From positions 1-7,290 of the forward strand of contig JAANXI010000097.1 of assembly GCA_018263365.1 (NCBI GenBank): a stretch of DNA of 7,290 bases, read 5' to 3'. A program made the translations under genes and the position numbers. Position 1 is the stretch's first letter, and each line of letters starts with the position of its first letter. Source of the stretch: Fidelibacterota bacterium (lineage in GTDB: Bacteria; Fidelibacterota; JAANXI01). The notes beneath the pieces are model-generated. The model saw only the letters and a program-made list of their open reading frames with translations, ran no database searches and was not told the origin of the DNA. Below, in pieces: positions 7,277 to 7,290 of this stretch.

Positions 7277-7290
7277 GATCGGAAGAGCAC
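7276..7290 (+). other. Illumina TruSeq adapter remnant at contig end
   Basis: AGATCGGAAGAGCAC is identical over 15 bases to the start of the standard Illumina TruSeq adapter and sits exactly at the end of the window. The first A may be the A-tail added in library preparation, so genomic sequence ends at 7275 or 7276. These bases should not be read as organism DNA, and the TTG start codon proposed for the neighbouring gene is built partly from them. Confidence 0.95.

Noticed and set aside
1..7290. Mobile element, CRISPR, tRNA or phage signals
   Set aside because: No transposase, integrase, direct-repeat array, tRNA-like clover or terminal inverted repeats were seen; coding sequence fills nearly all of the window.

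Overview
This is a 7.3 kb piece of a Gram-negative bacterial genome. It is probably the end of an assembled contig, because the last 15 bases (7276-7290) match the Illumina TruSeq adapter start. All five genes lie on the minus strand, so transcription runs from the right edge to the left. Base composition looks mid-GC. The two-membrane cell plan is shown by an Omp85-type outer-membrane barrel protein and by a lipoprotein with a clear lipobox. The joining of a peptidase-like domain, a TolB-like propeller and a surface-antigen barrel in one chain is, from memory, a pattern of the Fibrobacterota-Chlorobi-Bacteroidota assemblage and its neighbours (Ignavibacteria, Marinimicrobia, KSB1, Gemmatimonadota). 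That placement is an inference; no rRNA or marker phylogeny is available here.

Layout in transcription order. (1) 5978-7276: a membrane protein of the polyprenyl-phosphate sugar-1-phosphate transferase type, cut at its 5' end by the contig/adapter junction. Its catalytic motifs are badly degenerate, and its first ~40 residues resemble the tail of a family 2 glycosyltransferase. (2) 5840-5977: a 138-bp intergenic region with a possible -10 box, a small palindrome and a good Shine-Dalgarno for the next gene. (3) 4880-5839: accA, acetyl-CoA carboxyltransferase alpha subunit. (4) 3871-4830: meaB-type GTPase, the chaperone of adenosylcobalamin-dependent acyl-CoA mutases. (5) 1048-3864: a 938-residue outer-membrane protein combining a signal peptide, a zinc-metallopeptidase-like domain (HEMVH), a TolB-like propeller and an Omp85-like barrel. 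(6) 1-1048: a lipoprotein with a BamB-like PQQ-type propeller, cut by the left edge.

Genes 3 to 6 look like one transcription unit, with gaps of 49 nt, 6 nt and a 1-nt TGATG overlap. Two are acyl-CoA metabolism genes and two are envelope genes. The tight coupling of the peptidase/TolB/Omp85 fusion to a BamB-like lipoprotein is the best candidate for an undescribed functional module: a two-part outer-membrane complex with two periplasmic propellers. The second lead is the sugar-transferase-like protein, which keeps the fold signatures of its family but has Ala-Lys where the catalytic Asp-Glu dyad is expected. No mobile elements, CRISPR arrays, tRNA or rRNA genes were seen.
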